Shown in pieces: positions 7,165 through 16,295 of a DNA stretch of 64,000 bases. A program made the position numbers and the translations under genes. The notes under the pieces are model-generated. The model had not been told where the DNA came from, ran no database searches, and saw only the letters and a list, made by a program, of their open reading frames with translations. Origin of the DNA: Winogradskya consettensis (GTDB lineage: Bacteria > Actinomycetota > Actinomycetes > Mycobacteriales > Micromonosporaceae); assembly GCF_018332715.1 (NCBI RefSeq), contig NZ_BOQP01000050.1:123607-187606 (forward strand), given 5' to 3'. Position 1 is the stretch's first letter. The number at the start of each line of letters is the position of its first letter.

Positions 7165-8787
7165 ATGACCGACAAGGAGTTTCAGAATCCAGCGGATCTC
7201 GTGCAGCTGCTGCGGCGCAATGCAGGCGAGCACCCTGACCGGATCGCCGTGCGGGTGGCCGGGCAACCGGGGCTGACCTGGAGTGAGGTTGACGAGCGCG
7301 CGAGCTCGGTGGCCGGCGTGCTCGCGAAGTGCAGCGAACCGGGCGACCGCGTCGCCTTGCAGTTCCCGACTGACGCCGATTTTCTCCCAGCGCTGTTCGG
7401 CTGCTGGTATGCGGGCACCGTGGCGGTGCCGGTGCCACCAGGGCGGGCCGGGGAGAAAGCCGTTCAACACGCCGAACCCACGATGATCGTGACCATCGAA
7501 GACCATGTGGAACGCCTGGGTGACCGCGGCCTGACCGTCGGGCGGGCGATGGCGCTCGGTTTGACGCACTCCCCCGGGCGGGCCGGCCACGATGTCGCAC
7601 TGCTGCAGTACACCTCGGGCTCGACCGGCACGCCGAAAGGCGTGGTGATCACCCACCGGAACTATCTGCACAACATGCGGATGGCGGCGGACCTCGTACG
7701 TGCCTTCTCACCGGATGTCGAGGTCTCACAGGTGGTCAGCTGGCTGCCCCACTTCCACGACATGGGGCTGGCGTTCCTGTTGTTCGCCGCATGGCAGGGC
7801 GGCACGGCAACGATCATCCCGCCGCTGTCGTTCCTCAAGGACCCGGGGGTGTGGCTGCGGACCATCAGCGAGGTCCGGGGCCAGTTCACCGCAGCGCCGA
7901 ACTTCGCCTTCGACATGTGCACCCGCCGCGTGCCCGCGGCGAAGGTCGCCGAGCTCGACCTCAGCTCACTGGCGGTCGTCCTCAACGCGGCCGAGCCGGT
8001 ACGCGCCGAAACCGTGGACCGGTTCGCCGGGCACTTCGCGGCCGCCGGTTTCCCCGTGGAGGCCATGGCACCGACCTACGGCCTGGCCGAGGCCACCGTG
8101 CTCGTCAGCGGAGTACGCAACGGTGGCCCGCCCAGCACGGTGCGCTTCGACCGGCGGGCCCTGCAGACGGGGACAGCCGTCGAGAACCCGGTGGCGGGGC
8201 CGCTGCTGGTCGGTTGTGGCCGCCGCGTCGAAGGACTCAGTGCGCGGATCGTCGACCCGTCAACCGGCGTCGAGCGTACCCCCGGCTGCATCGGTGAGAT
8301 CTGGTTGCACGGCCCGAATCTGTCCGGTGGCTACTGGCGCGATGAGCGCTCGGCGGACACGTTCGGGGCACGGATCGCGGGATTCGACGACCGGCCTTAT
8401 GTACGGACGGGCGACCTCGGTTTCCTGTACCGGGACGAGCTGTTCGTGATCGGGCGTGCCGCCGACGTGATCGAGCAGAACGGCCGCTGTCTGCAACCCG
8501 AGGACATCGAGTTCACCATCGAGCGCAGCACCCCGGCCCTGAACGGCCGCCGCTGCGCGGTCGTCCCCTACGGCGCCGGCGGTGATCGGCTCGCCGTACT
8601 CGCCGAGATCCGGTTGCCCCTTCCCCTCGACCCCGAGCAACGGGTGTTCATCGAAGTGGCGATTCGTGAAGCAGTCCGGGTGGAGCACGACGTCGAGATC
8701 GCCCGGATCGAGTTCGTAGCGACCGGAGCCATCCCGGTGACAACCAGCGGCAAGGTACGCCGCACCCAGGCCCGCACGAAGCTCTGA
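7165..8787 (+). CDS. Fatty acyl-AMP ligase (FAAL)-like adenylate-forming enzyme
   Basis: This 540-residue member of the ANL superfamily carries the core P-loop motif QYTSGSTGTPKG (near residues 148-159) and the FAAL/FACL-like WLPHFHDMGL. It also has APTYGLAEAT, the hinge region YVRTGDLGFL, and the C-terminal catalytic Lys in TTSGKVRR. FAALs activate fatty acids as acyl adenylates and pass them to carrier proteins. No carrier protein, PKS or NRPS lies next to it; the only carrier protein in the window is 40 kb away. An in-frame GTG at 7156 precedes the chosen ATG. Confidence 0.85.
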   Translation: MTDKEFQNPADLVQLLRRNAGEHPDRIAVRVAGQPGLTWSEVDERASSVAGVLAKCSEPGDRVALQFPTDADFLPALFGCWYAGTVAVPVPPGRAGEKAVQHAEPTMIVTIEDHVERLGDRGLTVGRAMALGLTHSPGRAGHDVALLQYTSGSTGTPKGVVITHRNYLHNMRMAADLVRAFSPDVEVSQVVSWLPHFHDMGLAFLLFAAWQGGTATIIPPLSFLKDPGVWLRTISEVRGQFTAAPNFAFDMCTRRVPAAKVAELDLSSLAVVLNAAEPVRAETVDRFAGHFAAAGFPVEAMAPTYGLAEATVLVSGVRNGGPPSTVRFDRRALQTGTAVENPVAGPLLVGCGRRVEGLSARIVDPSTGVERTPGCIGEIWLHGPNLSGGYWRDERSADTFGARIAGFDDRPYVRTGDLGFLYRDELFVIGRAADVIEQNGRCLQPEDIEFTIERSTPALNGRRCAVVPYGAGGDRLAVLAEIRLPLPLDPEQRVFIEVAIREAVRVEHDVEIARIEFVATGAIPVTTSGKVRRTQARTKL

Positions 8788-8953
8788 CCCTGCCGCGTCA
8801 GCAGGGGCCGCGCCGCTGCCATCCGGCACGGCCGGCCCCTTCCGGGAAATCTCGGCTAGGCCGCGGGCGCGCGGTCAACCGGGCCGCCGTGGAGCCGGCG
8901 AACTACCGATCCGGACGATCGAACTTTCTCCGGTCCCAGCGACTCTTGAGGGT

Positions 8954-9706
8954 ATGACGATGAACTCCATACGCGACCTGGAGCCACAACTTGCCGCCAA
9001 CCGCCGCTACTGGTGCGGCTGGGCCGGCGCCGCACCGGATGACGATCTGCCGATCTATCGAACCGACATCCCGCATCCCCTGCTGAACGGGGTCCTCCGT
9101 GTCCGCAACCTGCCGATCGGGGACGCGATCGAGGAGGCCAAGAACCGGCTGACCGGTTCCGCCTGGAGCTGGTGGGTGCAGCGGGACAGCGACGAAGGTA
9201 CGGCTGAGCGCCTGCTTTCCCATGGCGCCGAGCAGGTCGGCCACACGCCGATCATGGCAGTGGACGTCACCACGGTTGCCGAGCCGGTGGTCCCCAAAGG
9301 CCTGAGCATCCGCGCCGCCGCAGAACCGGCCGAGATCCAGCGCTATGTCGAGGCATGGGCCGGGCCGCTCGGCGTCACCGGCAACCTCGGCATCGTCGTC
9401 GAGCGGGAGCTGAACTTCTACCCCGACATGGTGCGTCTCGCGGGCGTCGTCGACGGCAGGACCGTGGGTACGTGCACGCTGTCCCTCGGCACCGCAGACG
9501 TCGGCGGCCTCTACACCATCACCACTGATCCCGACTATCGCCGGCGCGGTATCGCGACCGCGCTGACCTTGGAGGCGTTGCGGATCATCCGCAAAACCGG
9601 CCGGCACTTCGCCACCCTCCAGTCCAGCGGTGCCGGGCTCGCGGTCTACGAGAAGATCGGCTTCCGGACCGTGGCCCATTACGATTTCTACCAGCTGCCC
9701 GAGTGA
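8954..9706 (+). CDS. GNAT-family N-acetyltransferase
   Basis: This 250-residue protein has a divergent N-terminal half and a C-terminal GNAT fold. Motif A is seen in GLYTITTDPDYRRRGIATAL, the acetyl-CoA pyrophosphate-binding loop, followed by LEALRIIRKTG and the terminal VYEKIGFRTVAHYDFY typical of GNAT motif B. The substrate is unknown. It stands alone after the FAAL gene in the same orientation, with about 165 bp between them and no visible operon coupling. Confidence 0.85.
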   Translation: MTMNSIRDLEPQLAANRRYWCGWAGAAPDDDLPIYRTDIPHPLLNGVLRVRNLPIGDAIEEAKNRLTGSAWSWWVQRDSDEGTAERLLSHGAEQVGHTPIMAVDVTTVAEPVVPKGLSIRAAAEPAEIQRYVEAWAGPLGVTGNLGIVVERELNFYPDMVRLAGVVDGRTVGTCTLSLGTADVGGLYTITTDPDYRRRGIATALTLEALRIIRKTGRHFATLQSSGAGLAVYEKIGFRTVAHYDFYQLPE

Positions 9707-9992
9707 TCCGGCGAGTGCTCACAATGGGTTCGAAGTGGTTCTGATCTGGCGAGCGCGGCAGTCGAATATGGTCAGGGCCACCAATAGACTGCCCCGGCGC
9801 TGCCCATAGGGTCGATCGGTGACCCTGACGGACACGTTTCCCACTCTTCGTCGATGACGGACGAGGATCGGGAACGCGCGGACACCTGGCAGGCTCTTGA
9901 ATGAGGTCGCGAACTTTCTAATGGCGGCGAGGCCTTCGCGGCTGGTCGCCGGCACCGACCCGGCCATTGACGGTCCCCCTACCATCGCGTGC

Positions 9993-10451
9993 ATGAGAAG
10001 AATCCTGGCTGCACTCTTCGCGACGGCAGCGCTGGCCACGACAATGGGTTGTTCGGATGACCCGGATCCTGTCGGCGCGTCGAAGCGTCAGCCCGCCGAT
10101 GCGGCCGAGGTCGAACACGTAGGAGGAGTTCACCTGCCATCGGGAACCAAGCTGCTTTACGCCGAGTCTGCCGGCTTCGCGGACACTGATCTCTGGGCGG
10201 TGTTCCGCTTGCCTACGACCGCACTCGATGGGTTCCTCAGCGACGGAAAACTACCGAAGCCCGTCCCCGGCCTACGGACGGCCGCCGACTCGTTCACCGC
10301 CCGCGACGGCTTGGACCCCAAAGCGGCCGTCACGGTGTCCGGCATCGACGAATACACCGATGCCAAACCGGGAACTTACCCCCGCATGATGATGTTCGAC
10401 CTCGACCAGCCCGGCGAGGTAACCGTCTACCTACGGGCCGAGACCACGTGA
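9993..10451 (+). CDS. Small secreted lipoprotein
   Basis: The protein of about 152 residues starts with MRRILAALFATAALATTMGC, a lipoprotein signal peptide with a plausible lipobox Cys at residue 20 followed by SDDPDP. The mature part has no motif I recognise. The ATG at 9993 is chosen because it gives the signal peptide directly; the frame is open upstream to 9897 but encodes nothing signal-like. Nothing nearby indicates a partner. Confidence 0.7.
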   Translation: MRRILAALFATAALATTMGCSDDPDPVGASKRQPADAAEVEHVGGVHLPSGTKLLYAESAGFADTDLWAVFRLPTTALDGFLSDGKLPKPVPGLRTAADSFTARDGLDPKAAVTVSGIDEYTDAKPGTYPRMMMFDLDQPGEVTVYLRAETT

Positions 10452-10914
10452 GTGCGGTCCACCCCGGATGCGTGGAGTATTCGGCCAGGGGCTGAACGCA
10501 GCGATCGTGAGCGTCTCCTGGGGAAGGCGAACCAGTTGGCGATGAGTTTGGCCGCGTCCATCGGCACGACCAGGGCTATCGCGGTGTCCTGCGCGAGTAC
10601 GGCGCGGCGCCAGCGCTGATCGGGATCTGCTGCGGCTGGGGTGATGAGCCGATCGAGGTCGCCGACACTGCGGCCCATGGACTGCCACGGCTCGGAGTGA
10701 ATCGGGCCCGGCGGAGATAAGCGCACGGTCTTCCCACATGCCAGACGAGTAGCTGAATCCGGCTGACCCCGGCTGTTTCCGGCCAGGACGGGGACGTCCT
10801 GGCCGGACGTCTGACAGGTGTCTCAAGGCGCTGACGAACTCAGCCGGAACGGCGTTGAGTTTCTCTGACATCGATTCTGGCTGTGCGAGGGTCTTGCTGG
10901 GTGTGACGACCGTG
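10452..10914. other. Intergenic stretch with possible minus-strand gene remnant and repeat copy 1
   Basis: No complete gene is visible. On the minus strand around 10525-10680 the translation DLDRLITPAAADPDQRW looks protein-like and may be a decayed gene, but I cannot assign it. The 10-bp-period repeat (copy 1) lies at 10749-10788, and the leader of the following sigma gene fills the rest. Confidence 0.4.
10749..10788. repeat. 10-bp-period CCGGCTG repeat, copy 1
   Basis: Four 10-base units in register: gtAGCTGAAT, CCGGCTGACC, CCGGCTGTTT and CCGGCCAGGA. The same unit series recurs at 19753, 22680, 27149 and 28190. This copy lies about 125 bp upstream of the SigE-like sigma factor start. Confidence 0.7.
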
Positions 10915-11421
10915 ATGAAGCATCGATCGACCGGGACGGCGGGCGGCGTGGAACCCGAGTTTCGGTCTTTCGTCCTTGAGATGAGCACCTCGCTGCACCG
11001 CACGGCGTTCCTGCTGTGCGGGGACTGGCATCTGGCCGACGACCTGGTTCAGGAGGCGCTGGCCAGGACCTATAGCCACTGGCGCAAGGTTCGCCAGGCC
11101 GACAACCCCGCCGCCTACGTGCGTCGCATCCTGATCAATGAGTCGCGTCGCCACTGGCGTCGGCACTCCCCCGCGCAGGCCGGCCACGCCGAGACCACCG
11201 TCCCAGACCTGTCCGACGGCGTGGTAGACCGCGCTGATCTGCTGCAAGCGTTGCAATCGTTGCCAGCTCGACAACGGGCGACCGTGGTCCTGCGTTTCGT
11301 CGAGGGACTCAGCGGGCCGGAGACCGCTGCAGCCCTCGGGTGCTCCGAGGGCACCGTTCGGAGCCAGACCAGCCGGGCGTTGCTCAAACTCAAGTCTGTG
11401 CTCAACCGAGGAGACCACTAG
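10915..11421 (+). CDS. SigE-family ECF RNA polymerase sigma factor
   Basis: The protein has region 2 (FLLCGDWHLADDLVQEALA and an AYVRRILINESRRHWR segment) and region 4 (LPARQRATVVLRFVEGLSG followed by the helix-turn-helix AAALGCSEGTVRSQTSRAL). It matches the actinobacterial SigE-type ECF family of about 170 residues. The ATG at 10915 gives a normal N-terminus; the frame remains open upstream to a TTG at 10855. The next gene starts 2 bases after the stop and encodes a membrane-anchored protein, the usual arrangement for these sigma factors. Confidence 0.85.
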   Translation: MKHRSTGTAGGVEPEFRSFVLEMSTSLHRTAFLLCGDWHLADDLVQEALARTYSHWRKVRQADNPAAYVRRILINESRRHWRRHSPAQAGHAETTVPDLSDGVVDRADLLQALQSLPARQRATVVLRFVEGLSGPETAAALGCSEGTVRSQTSRALLKLKSVLNRGDH

Positions 11422-11423
11422 CC

Positions 11424-12410
11424 ATGGCGTACGACACCGAAGTCCTCCTGAGCACGGAACTGCACAACATCAACGAACATCGGCCATACACGCCTGACTT
11501 TGCCCGGATCGAGAGCCGTGGGCAGCAGCTGAAGCGCCGCCGCTCGGCCATGCGCGCAGGCGCCGGAGCTGGAATCATCGCCGCGGTCACCGTCACCGCG
11601 CTGACGCTGGGCGGCAGCGGCGATCCTGGCCCAAGCGCGATTCTCGCCGTGCCGAGTCCCACAGCGAGCACCGGGCCAGCGGCAGTCCAGTCACCACTCT
11701 TGCGGCTGGTTGGCGCGCTGTCCACGACTGAGAAAGCGGCTGGGGACGCGACGCTGACGCTGCGGGACCAGAAGGGTAGACATGGGGAACGGGTCAAAAT
11801 CTGGGACCTGCAGGCCGACAGCGGCGAATATTACTTCGCCCAGTCCCGTGGCGCCCTCCCTGCGCAGGTAAGGGGCAAGCACAACCAGCTGGAAGAAGCG
11901 GATGCGAAGGGCCGCAAGAATGCGCTCGCGGCGGCGACTTTCGCCGCTGAAGGTGACCTGGACGAAGCTCGCAAACGGATGGCACTCGCCTTCGCGCCGG
12001 ACGACCCGTTGGTGGAGCCCACCCTCGAACCCCCGGGCCTTATCCCCTCTGTCTCGGCGAAACTGCCCAAGGAGGTAAGGGATCGGTTGTCGGTCAACGT
12101 GACCGACAACTGGGTATGGCATAACTCGCTGGATGCCTTGACTCTGGGCAGCAGTGACCCGGCGGTCCGGGCGGGGGTGCTGCGGTTGCTGGATCAGATG
12201 CCCGAGGTCAAGGTTGCTGAAGGCACCCTCAGCGGGGACGCTGTTCTCACGCTGACCGGGGCCACGCCGGCCACCCTGGGTGAAACCGAGATCTTGACTG
12301 TCAGCGCCGGCACCGGCACGCCGATCCGGCTGACCAACGTTGGCATCTCCGACACCCGATACACCGTGACCCGCGTCCAACTTGCCGACGTTGCCAAAGG
12401 CAAATTCTAA
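11424..12410 (+). CDS. Membrane-anchored partner of the SigE-type sigma factor (CU044_5270-like)
   Basis: This 328-residue protein has a cytoplasmic N-terminus of about 45 residues (DFARIESRGQQLKRRRSAMR), one transmembrane helix (AGAGIIAAVTVTALTLGG), and a large extracytoplasmic domain without Cys pairs. The layout resembles the proteins encoded directly after SigE-like ECF factors in actinomycetes, including the CU044_5270 family. Because it follows the sigma gene by 2 bp, it probably regulates or senses for that sigma factor. No zinc-binding anti-sigma motif (HxxxCxxC) is visible, so an anti-sigma role is inferred from context only. Confidence 0.65.
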   Translation: MAYDTEVLLSTELHNINEHRPYTPDFARIESRGQQLKRRRSAMRAGAGAGIIAAVTVTALTLGGSGDPGPSAILAVPSPTASTGPAAVQSPLLRLVGALSTTEKAAGDATLTLRDQKGRHGERVKIWDLQADSGEYYFAQSRGALPAQVRGKHNQLEEADAKGRKNALAAATFAAEGDLDEARKRMALAFAPDDPLVEPTLEPPGLIPSVSAKLPKEVRDRLSVNVTDNWVWHNSLDALTLGSSDPAVRAGVLRLLDQMPEVKVAEGTLSGDAVLTLTGATPATLGETEILTVSAGTGTPIRLTNVGISDTRYTVTRVQLADVAKGKF

Positions 12411-12507
12411 GTCAATGCCGGATACCGGCCGCAGGAGTGTGCACCCAGGCCTGTGTGTCGTCTACCTCTTCGGCATCGCGGGCTCTTCCTCGGATATAAA
12501 CAGGATG

Positions 12508-12524
12508 TATACACAGTGTGTATA
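12508..12524. promoter_or_regulatory. Palindromic operator upstream of padR-type gene
   Basis: TATACACA-G-TGTGTATA is a perfect 8-bp inverted repeat with a 1-base centre, ending 9 bases before the PadR start codon. It probably overlaps the promoter -10 region, as expected for autorepression by a PadR dimer. Confidence 0.75.
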
Positions 12525-12533
12525 GTGCTTCGC

Positions 12534-13055
12534 ATGTCAGTCGGTTTCGCCCTGCTGGGGCTCCTGGAGAACGGCCCGCGCCACGGTTACGACCTCAAGC
12601 GCTCCTACGACAAGGCGTTCGGCCGGGACCGGGCGCTGCACTACGGCCAGGTCTATACGACGATGGCCCGGCTGCTGAAGAACGGGTTCGTCGAGGTGGA
12701 GTCCGAGCCGGGCGAGGGCCCCGAGCGCAAGCGCTACGCGATCACCGACGCAGGGGTCACCGACGTGCGCGAATGGCTTGCCCGGCCGGAGAAGCCCGAG
12801 CCCTACCTGCAGAGCACGTTGTACACCAAAGTCGTGCTGGCGCTCATGACCGGCCGTGATGCCGCAGAGGTGCTGGACACCCAGCGCGCCGAGCATTTAC
12901 GGCTGATGCGGGTGCTGACGAAACGCAAGACCGAAGGCGACTTCGCCGACGAGCTGATCTGCGACCACGCCCTGTTCCACCTCGAAGCCGACCTGCGCTG
13001 GCTGGAGCTCGCCGCAGCCCGCCTCGACCGCCTCGCCACCACCCTCCGCCCGTGA
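12534..13055 (+). CDS. PadR-family transcriptional regulator
   Basis: This 173-residue protein has the PadR winged helix (ALLGLLENGPRHGYDLKRSYD, then GQVYTTMARLLKNGFVE and YAITDAGVTDVREWL) and a C-terminal helical dimerisation region. PadR proteins repress transporter genes and release DNA on ligand binding. It is followed within 27 bp by an ABC ATPase and an FtsX-type permease, which are its likely targets through the palindrome at 12508-12524. The ATG at 12534 is chosen because it begins the conserved domain directly. Confidence 0.9.
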   Translation: MSVGFALLGLLENGPRHGYDLKRSYDKAFGRDRALHYGQVYTTMARLLKNGFVEVESEPGEGPERKRYAITDAGVTDVREWLARPEKPEPYLQSTLYTKVVLALMTGRDAAEVLDTQRAEHLRLMRVLTKRKTEGDFADELICDHALFHLEADLRWLELAAARLDRLATTLRP

Positions 13056-13081
13056 CCCCCACCCCCAGGGAGCAACTCCCC

Positions 13082-13765
13082 ATGGCCGATCAACCCCTGC
13101 TCGCCGCCGACGACGTCCACCTGAGTTTCGGTGAGACCAGAGCACTGCAAGGCGCTTCGCTGCAGGTGTACGCCGGCGAGATCGTGGCGCTGATGGGCCC
13201 GTCGGGCTCCGGCAAGTCCAGCCTTCTGCACTGCCTCGCCGGCATCCTGGCACCCGACGCGGGCAGCGTCCGCTACGGCGATCGTGACCTGGCCCAGATG
13301 ACCGACTCCTGCCGCAGTGCGCTGCGACGCGGCGAGTTCGGTTTCGTATTCCAGTTCGGACAGCTCGTCCCGGAGCTGACCTGCGCCGAGAACGTCGCGC
13401 TGCCCTTGCGCCTTGCCGGCACCCGACGCCGGGAAGCGCACCGCAAGGCCGCCGTCTGGCTGGAACGCCTCGAGGTCGCTGACGTCGCCGGCAAACGACC
13501 GGGGCAGGTATCCGGCGGTCAGGGTCAGCGCGTCGCGGTAGCCCGTGCCCTGGTCACCCGTCCCAAGGTGATCTTCGCCGACGAGCCGACCGGCGCCCTG
13601 GACTCACTCAACGGCGAGCTGGTGCTGAAGCTGCTCGTGTCGGCCGTACGGGAGACGGGCGCCGCCGTCGTGCTGGTGACGCACGAGGTGCGCGTGGCCG
13701 CGTACGGCGATCGCGAAGTGGTGGTCCGTGACGGCCGGATCCGTGAGCGGGAGCTGGCTCGATGA
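13082..13765 (+). CDS. ABC transporter ATP-binding protein (LolD/MacB type)
   Basis: This 227-residue ATPase has Walker A (GPSGSGKSS), the Q-loop region (FGFVFQFGQL), signature VSGGQGQR, Walker B VIFADEPTGALD and the H-loop VTHEVR. The FADEPTGALD block is typical of ATPases that pair with FtsX-like permeases. Its stop overlaps the next gene's start by 4 bases (ATGA), so the two are translationally coupled. With the upstream PadR gene it forms a self-regulated export unit, probably for a drug, lipid or peptide; the substrate is unknown. Confidence 0.92.
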   Translation: MADQPLLAADDVHLSFGETRALQGASLQVYAGEIVALMGPSGSGKSSLLHCLAGILAPDAGSVRYGDRDLAQMTDSCRSALRRGEFGFVFQFGQLVPELTCAENVALPLRLAGTRRREAHRKAAVWLERLEVADVAGKRPGQVSGGQGQRVAVARALVTRPKVIFADEPTGALDSLNGELVLKLLVSAVRETGAAVVLVTHEVRVAAYGDREVVVRDGRIRERELAR

Positions 13766-15714
13766 GCGTCACACCACGCCGATGGCTGTTCGAGCTGGCC
13801 CTCGGCGCGCGGATGAGCGTGGCCGGGGGCGGCGCCGGCTGGGTCAGACTCAGCCTGATCGCGGCCGGAGTGGGCCTGGGTGTCGCCGTGCTGCTGGGCG
13901 CGGCCACGGTCCCGGCCGCCCTGGGCGCGAGCAACGCGAGGATCGATACCCGTGTCATCGAGACTTCCCACGATTTGCCGGCTGCCGATGACACCTTGCT
14001 CACCGGTCACGTGACCACCACCTACGAAGGCACCTCGATCAGCGGGGAGTTGCTGCGGCCGGAAGGTTCGCACCCGCCGCTGCCGCCCGGGGTGTCGCGG
14101 CTGCCAGGACCGGGGCAGATGGTGGCCTCCCCCGCGCTGGCCCGGATGCTGGCGGAGCCGGGCTCGGGTTTGCTGCGCGAGCGCTGGGATGCCGAGGTGG
14201 TCGGCGTCATCGGCGCCGAGGGCCTGTCCGGTCCCGCCGAGCTCTTCTTCTATCTGGGCACCGACAAGCTTTCTCCGCCGGGCGCCGGCCGGATCGATGA
14301 GTTCGGGACATCGGGCGCCCATGAGGCTGTGCCGATGGCTGTCCTGCTGATCCTGGCGGGCATGGTCGTGCTGTTGATCCCGGTGCTGGTCTTCATGGCC
14401 GGAGCCGTCCGGTTCGGTGACCGGACGCGAAACCGGCGACTGGCCGCACTGCGCCTGGCCGGTTCCGACATTGCGATGACCCGCCGTATCGCTGCGGGTG
14501 AGACCCTCATCGGTGCCCTGCTCGGGTTGCTGGTCGGCGGGTTGCTCTGGGCGGGCGGCATTCTGCTGGCCCACAGGTACGGTACCGGCCCGCTCAGTTT
14601 CTATCCCGCCGATCTGCGCCCCGTACCCCTGCTCGCGGCGGCAATCGTGGTCGCAGTGCCCGTCGCGGCTGTGCTGGTGACCCTCACGGCGATGCGCCGG
14701 GTCGTCGCCGAGCCGCTCGGCGTGACGCGGATGAGTACCCCGACTCGCCGCCGGTTCTGGTGGCGCCTGCTCCCCTCAGCTCTGGGCATAGTGCTGCTGT
14801 GGCCGCTGTTCGAGGGTGGCTCCTCCGGTGTGGAATTCCAGATCGCCGGCGGCATGGCCCTGTTGCTGATCGGTGTGGCGCTGCTGCTGCCCTGGCTGGT
14901 CGAAGCGGTCGTCGACCGGCTCCGGGGCGGTAGTCCCGCGTGGGAACTGGCCGTACGACGCCTGCAGCTCGACAGCGGCACAGCGGTCCGGGCAGTCTCG
15001 GGGATCGCCGTCTCCGTGGCCGGAGTGCTCGCCATGCAGGGCCTCGTGACCGGCATCGAGTCCCAGGTCACCGAGCCCTCGACTACCGCCGCCGTACGAT
15101 ACGACGCCGAGATCTTTCCCGAGACCACCCTGCCCACCGGCGTTTGGGCCCGCGCCCTCGCCGCCACCCCCGGCGTCCGTGAAGTCACCGAAGGGCGTCA
15201 CCTCTCCGTGGCCCTCGACCCCGGCGATCCGGTGGCCATGGAGCAGCTCCGCAACACCGCCGCAGGCCTCGACCCGCAGGCGTACGTGTGGACCACCAAC
15301 AACGACGCCGCCCGGAACGCCTTGGCCGGCCTACGCGACACCCTGCTGGCGGGCACGACCGCCCTCTTGCTCCTCATCGGTGCGAGCATGATCATCAACA
15401 TCGCGGAGCAGCTCCGGGAACGCCGCAGAGCCCTCGCAGTCCTCGCCGCCTTCGGCACGCCGCACCGAACCCTGCGCGCCTCGATCCTGTATCAGGTCAC
15501 CGTTCCTGTCGCTCTCGGCATGCTGCTAGCCATCACGGTCGGCACCGGACTTGCGGCGATGCTCCAGCTGGCCGTCAGCGCTCCGCTCCGCGTCGACTGG
15601 CTCGGGATCGGCACGACGTCCGGCATCGGCGTGCTCGTCGTACTCGGTACTACTGCCGCCGGGTTGCCACTGCTGAGAAGCCTCACCAGCCCGGGCAACC
15701 TTCGTACCGAGTAA
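13762..15714 (+). CDS. FtsX-like ABC transporter permease
   Basis: The 650-residue membrane protein has an N-terminal transmembrane helix (around residues 25-50) and an extracytoplasmic loop. Clusters of helices follow (for example MAVLLILAGMVVLLIPVLVF and LIGALLGLLVGGLLWAGGIL), and a second FtsX block near the C-terminus contains RERRRALAVLAAFGTPHRTL, a characteristic cytoplasmic loop of the family. It overlaps the ATPase gene by 4 bases. The internal repeat of the FtsX unit fits single-polypeptide permeases that pair with a homodimeric ATPase. Confidence 0.88.
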   Translation: MSVTPRRWLFELALGARMSVAGGGAGWVRLSLIAAGVGLGVAVLLGAATVPAALGASNARIDTRVIETSHDLPAADDTLLTGHVTTTYEGTSISGELLRPEGSHPPLPPGVSRLPGPGQMVASPALARMLAEPGSGLLRERWDAEVVGVIGAEGLSGPAELFFYLGTDKLSPPGAGRIDEFGTSGAHEAVPMAVLLILAGMVVLLIPVLVFMAGAVRFGDRTRNRRLAALRLAGSDIAMTRRIAAGETLIGALLGLLVGGLLWAGGILLAHRYGTGPLSFYPADLRPVPLLAAAIVVAVPVAAVLVTLTAMRRVVAEPLGVTRMSTPTRRRFWWRLLPSALGIVLLWPLFEGGSSGVEFQIAGGMALLLIGVALLLPWLVEAVVDRLRGGSPAWELAVRRLQLDSGTAVRAVSGIAVSVAGVLAMQGLVTGIESQVTEPSTTAAVRYDAEIFPETTLPTGVWARALAATPGVREVTEGRHLSVALDPGDPVAMEQLRNTAAGLDPQAYVWTTNNDAARNALAGLRDTLLAGTTALLLLIGASMIINIAEQLRERRRALAVLAAFGTPHRTLRASILYQVTVPVALGMLLAITVGTGLAAMLQLAVSAPLRVDWLGIGTTSGIGVLVVLGTTAAGLPLLRSLTSPGNLRTE

Positions 15715-15735
15715 CCCCTCGTGGGGTGCGGGTCG

Positions 15736-16290
15736 TCAGTGCCGGATGCCTGCGGCGAGAGTGTGCACCCAGGGCGCCTGGTCGTCCTCGACACCGATCG
15801 ACACGACCAGGTGGCACAGCATGCCACGGGCGAAGAACATCTGGACCGGGCCGTCAGCCGCGCCGGACCAGCGACTGACGTCGGTGACCAGGCCCCGGTA
15901 CGCGGCCCGTACGACGGTCTGGATGGCGGGTTCGGCGGCTGCGGCGGCTTGCGCGTGCAACTGGACGCGGAGCAGCCGCCCATCAGCGATCAGCTCGATG
16001 TAGCGCTCCGCCATGGCGTCCAGCAGTTGCTGCGGCGAGGCGTCCCCACGACGCTGGGACGCCTCGCCGAGGGCGTGGCTGATCAGTTCGAAGGCCTGCT
16101 CGATAGCCGCGGTGAAGAGCTGTTCCCGGTTGCCGAAAAGCCGATAGACGTACGGCTCGGAGATCGCCGCTCGCCGCGCCACCTCCTGCACGCTCGCACC
16201 GTGGTAGCCGCGTTCGGCGAAGACGGAGACCGCAGCATCGAGGACCTCCTGGCGGCGGGCGGCGGCGGTGGATCGGTTACTGGAGGGCAC
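15736..16290 (-). CDS. TetR-family transcriptional regulator
   Basis: This 184-residue protein has the N-terminal TetR helix-turn-helix (VLDAAVSVFAERGYHGASV, then VARRAAISEPYVYRLFGNRE) and a divergent ligand-binding domain. It is the last gene of a minus-strand operon, 5 bases after the MFS gene and downstream of the carotenoid-oxygenase gene. The 22-bp palindrome before the oxygenase gene (19001-19022) is the likely binding site, which would make this a self-controlled catabolic or export operon. Confidence 0.88.
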   Translation of the reverse strand: MPSSNRSTAAARRQEVLDAAVSVFAERGYHGASVQEVARRAAISEPYVYRLFGNREQLFTAAIEQAFELISHALGEASQRRGDASPQQLLDAMAERYIELIADGRLLRVQLHAQAAAAAEPAIQTVVRAAYRGLVTDVSRWSGAADGPVQMFFARGMLCHLVVSIGVEDDQAPWVHTLAAGIRH

Positions 16291-16295
16291 ATGAC

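Noticed and set aside
10427..10726. A 99-codon minus-strand frame between the lipoprotein and sigma genes as a real gene
   Set aside because: Part of it looks protein-like, but the ends are low-complexity, it overlaps the lipoprotein gene and no start signal is convincing. It is kept only as a possible remnant.
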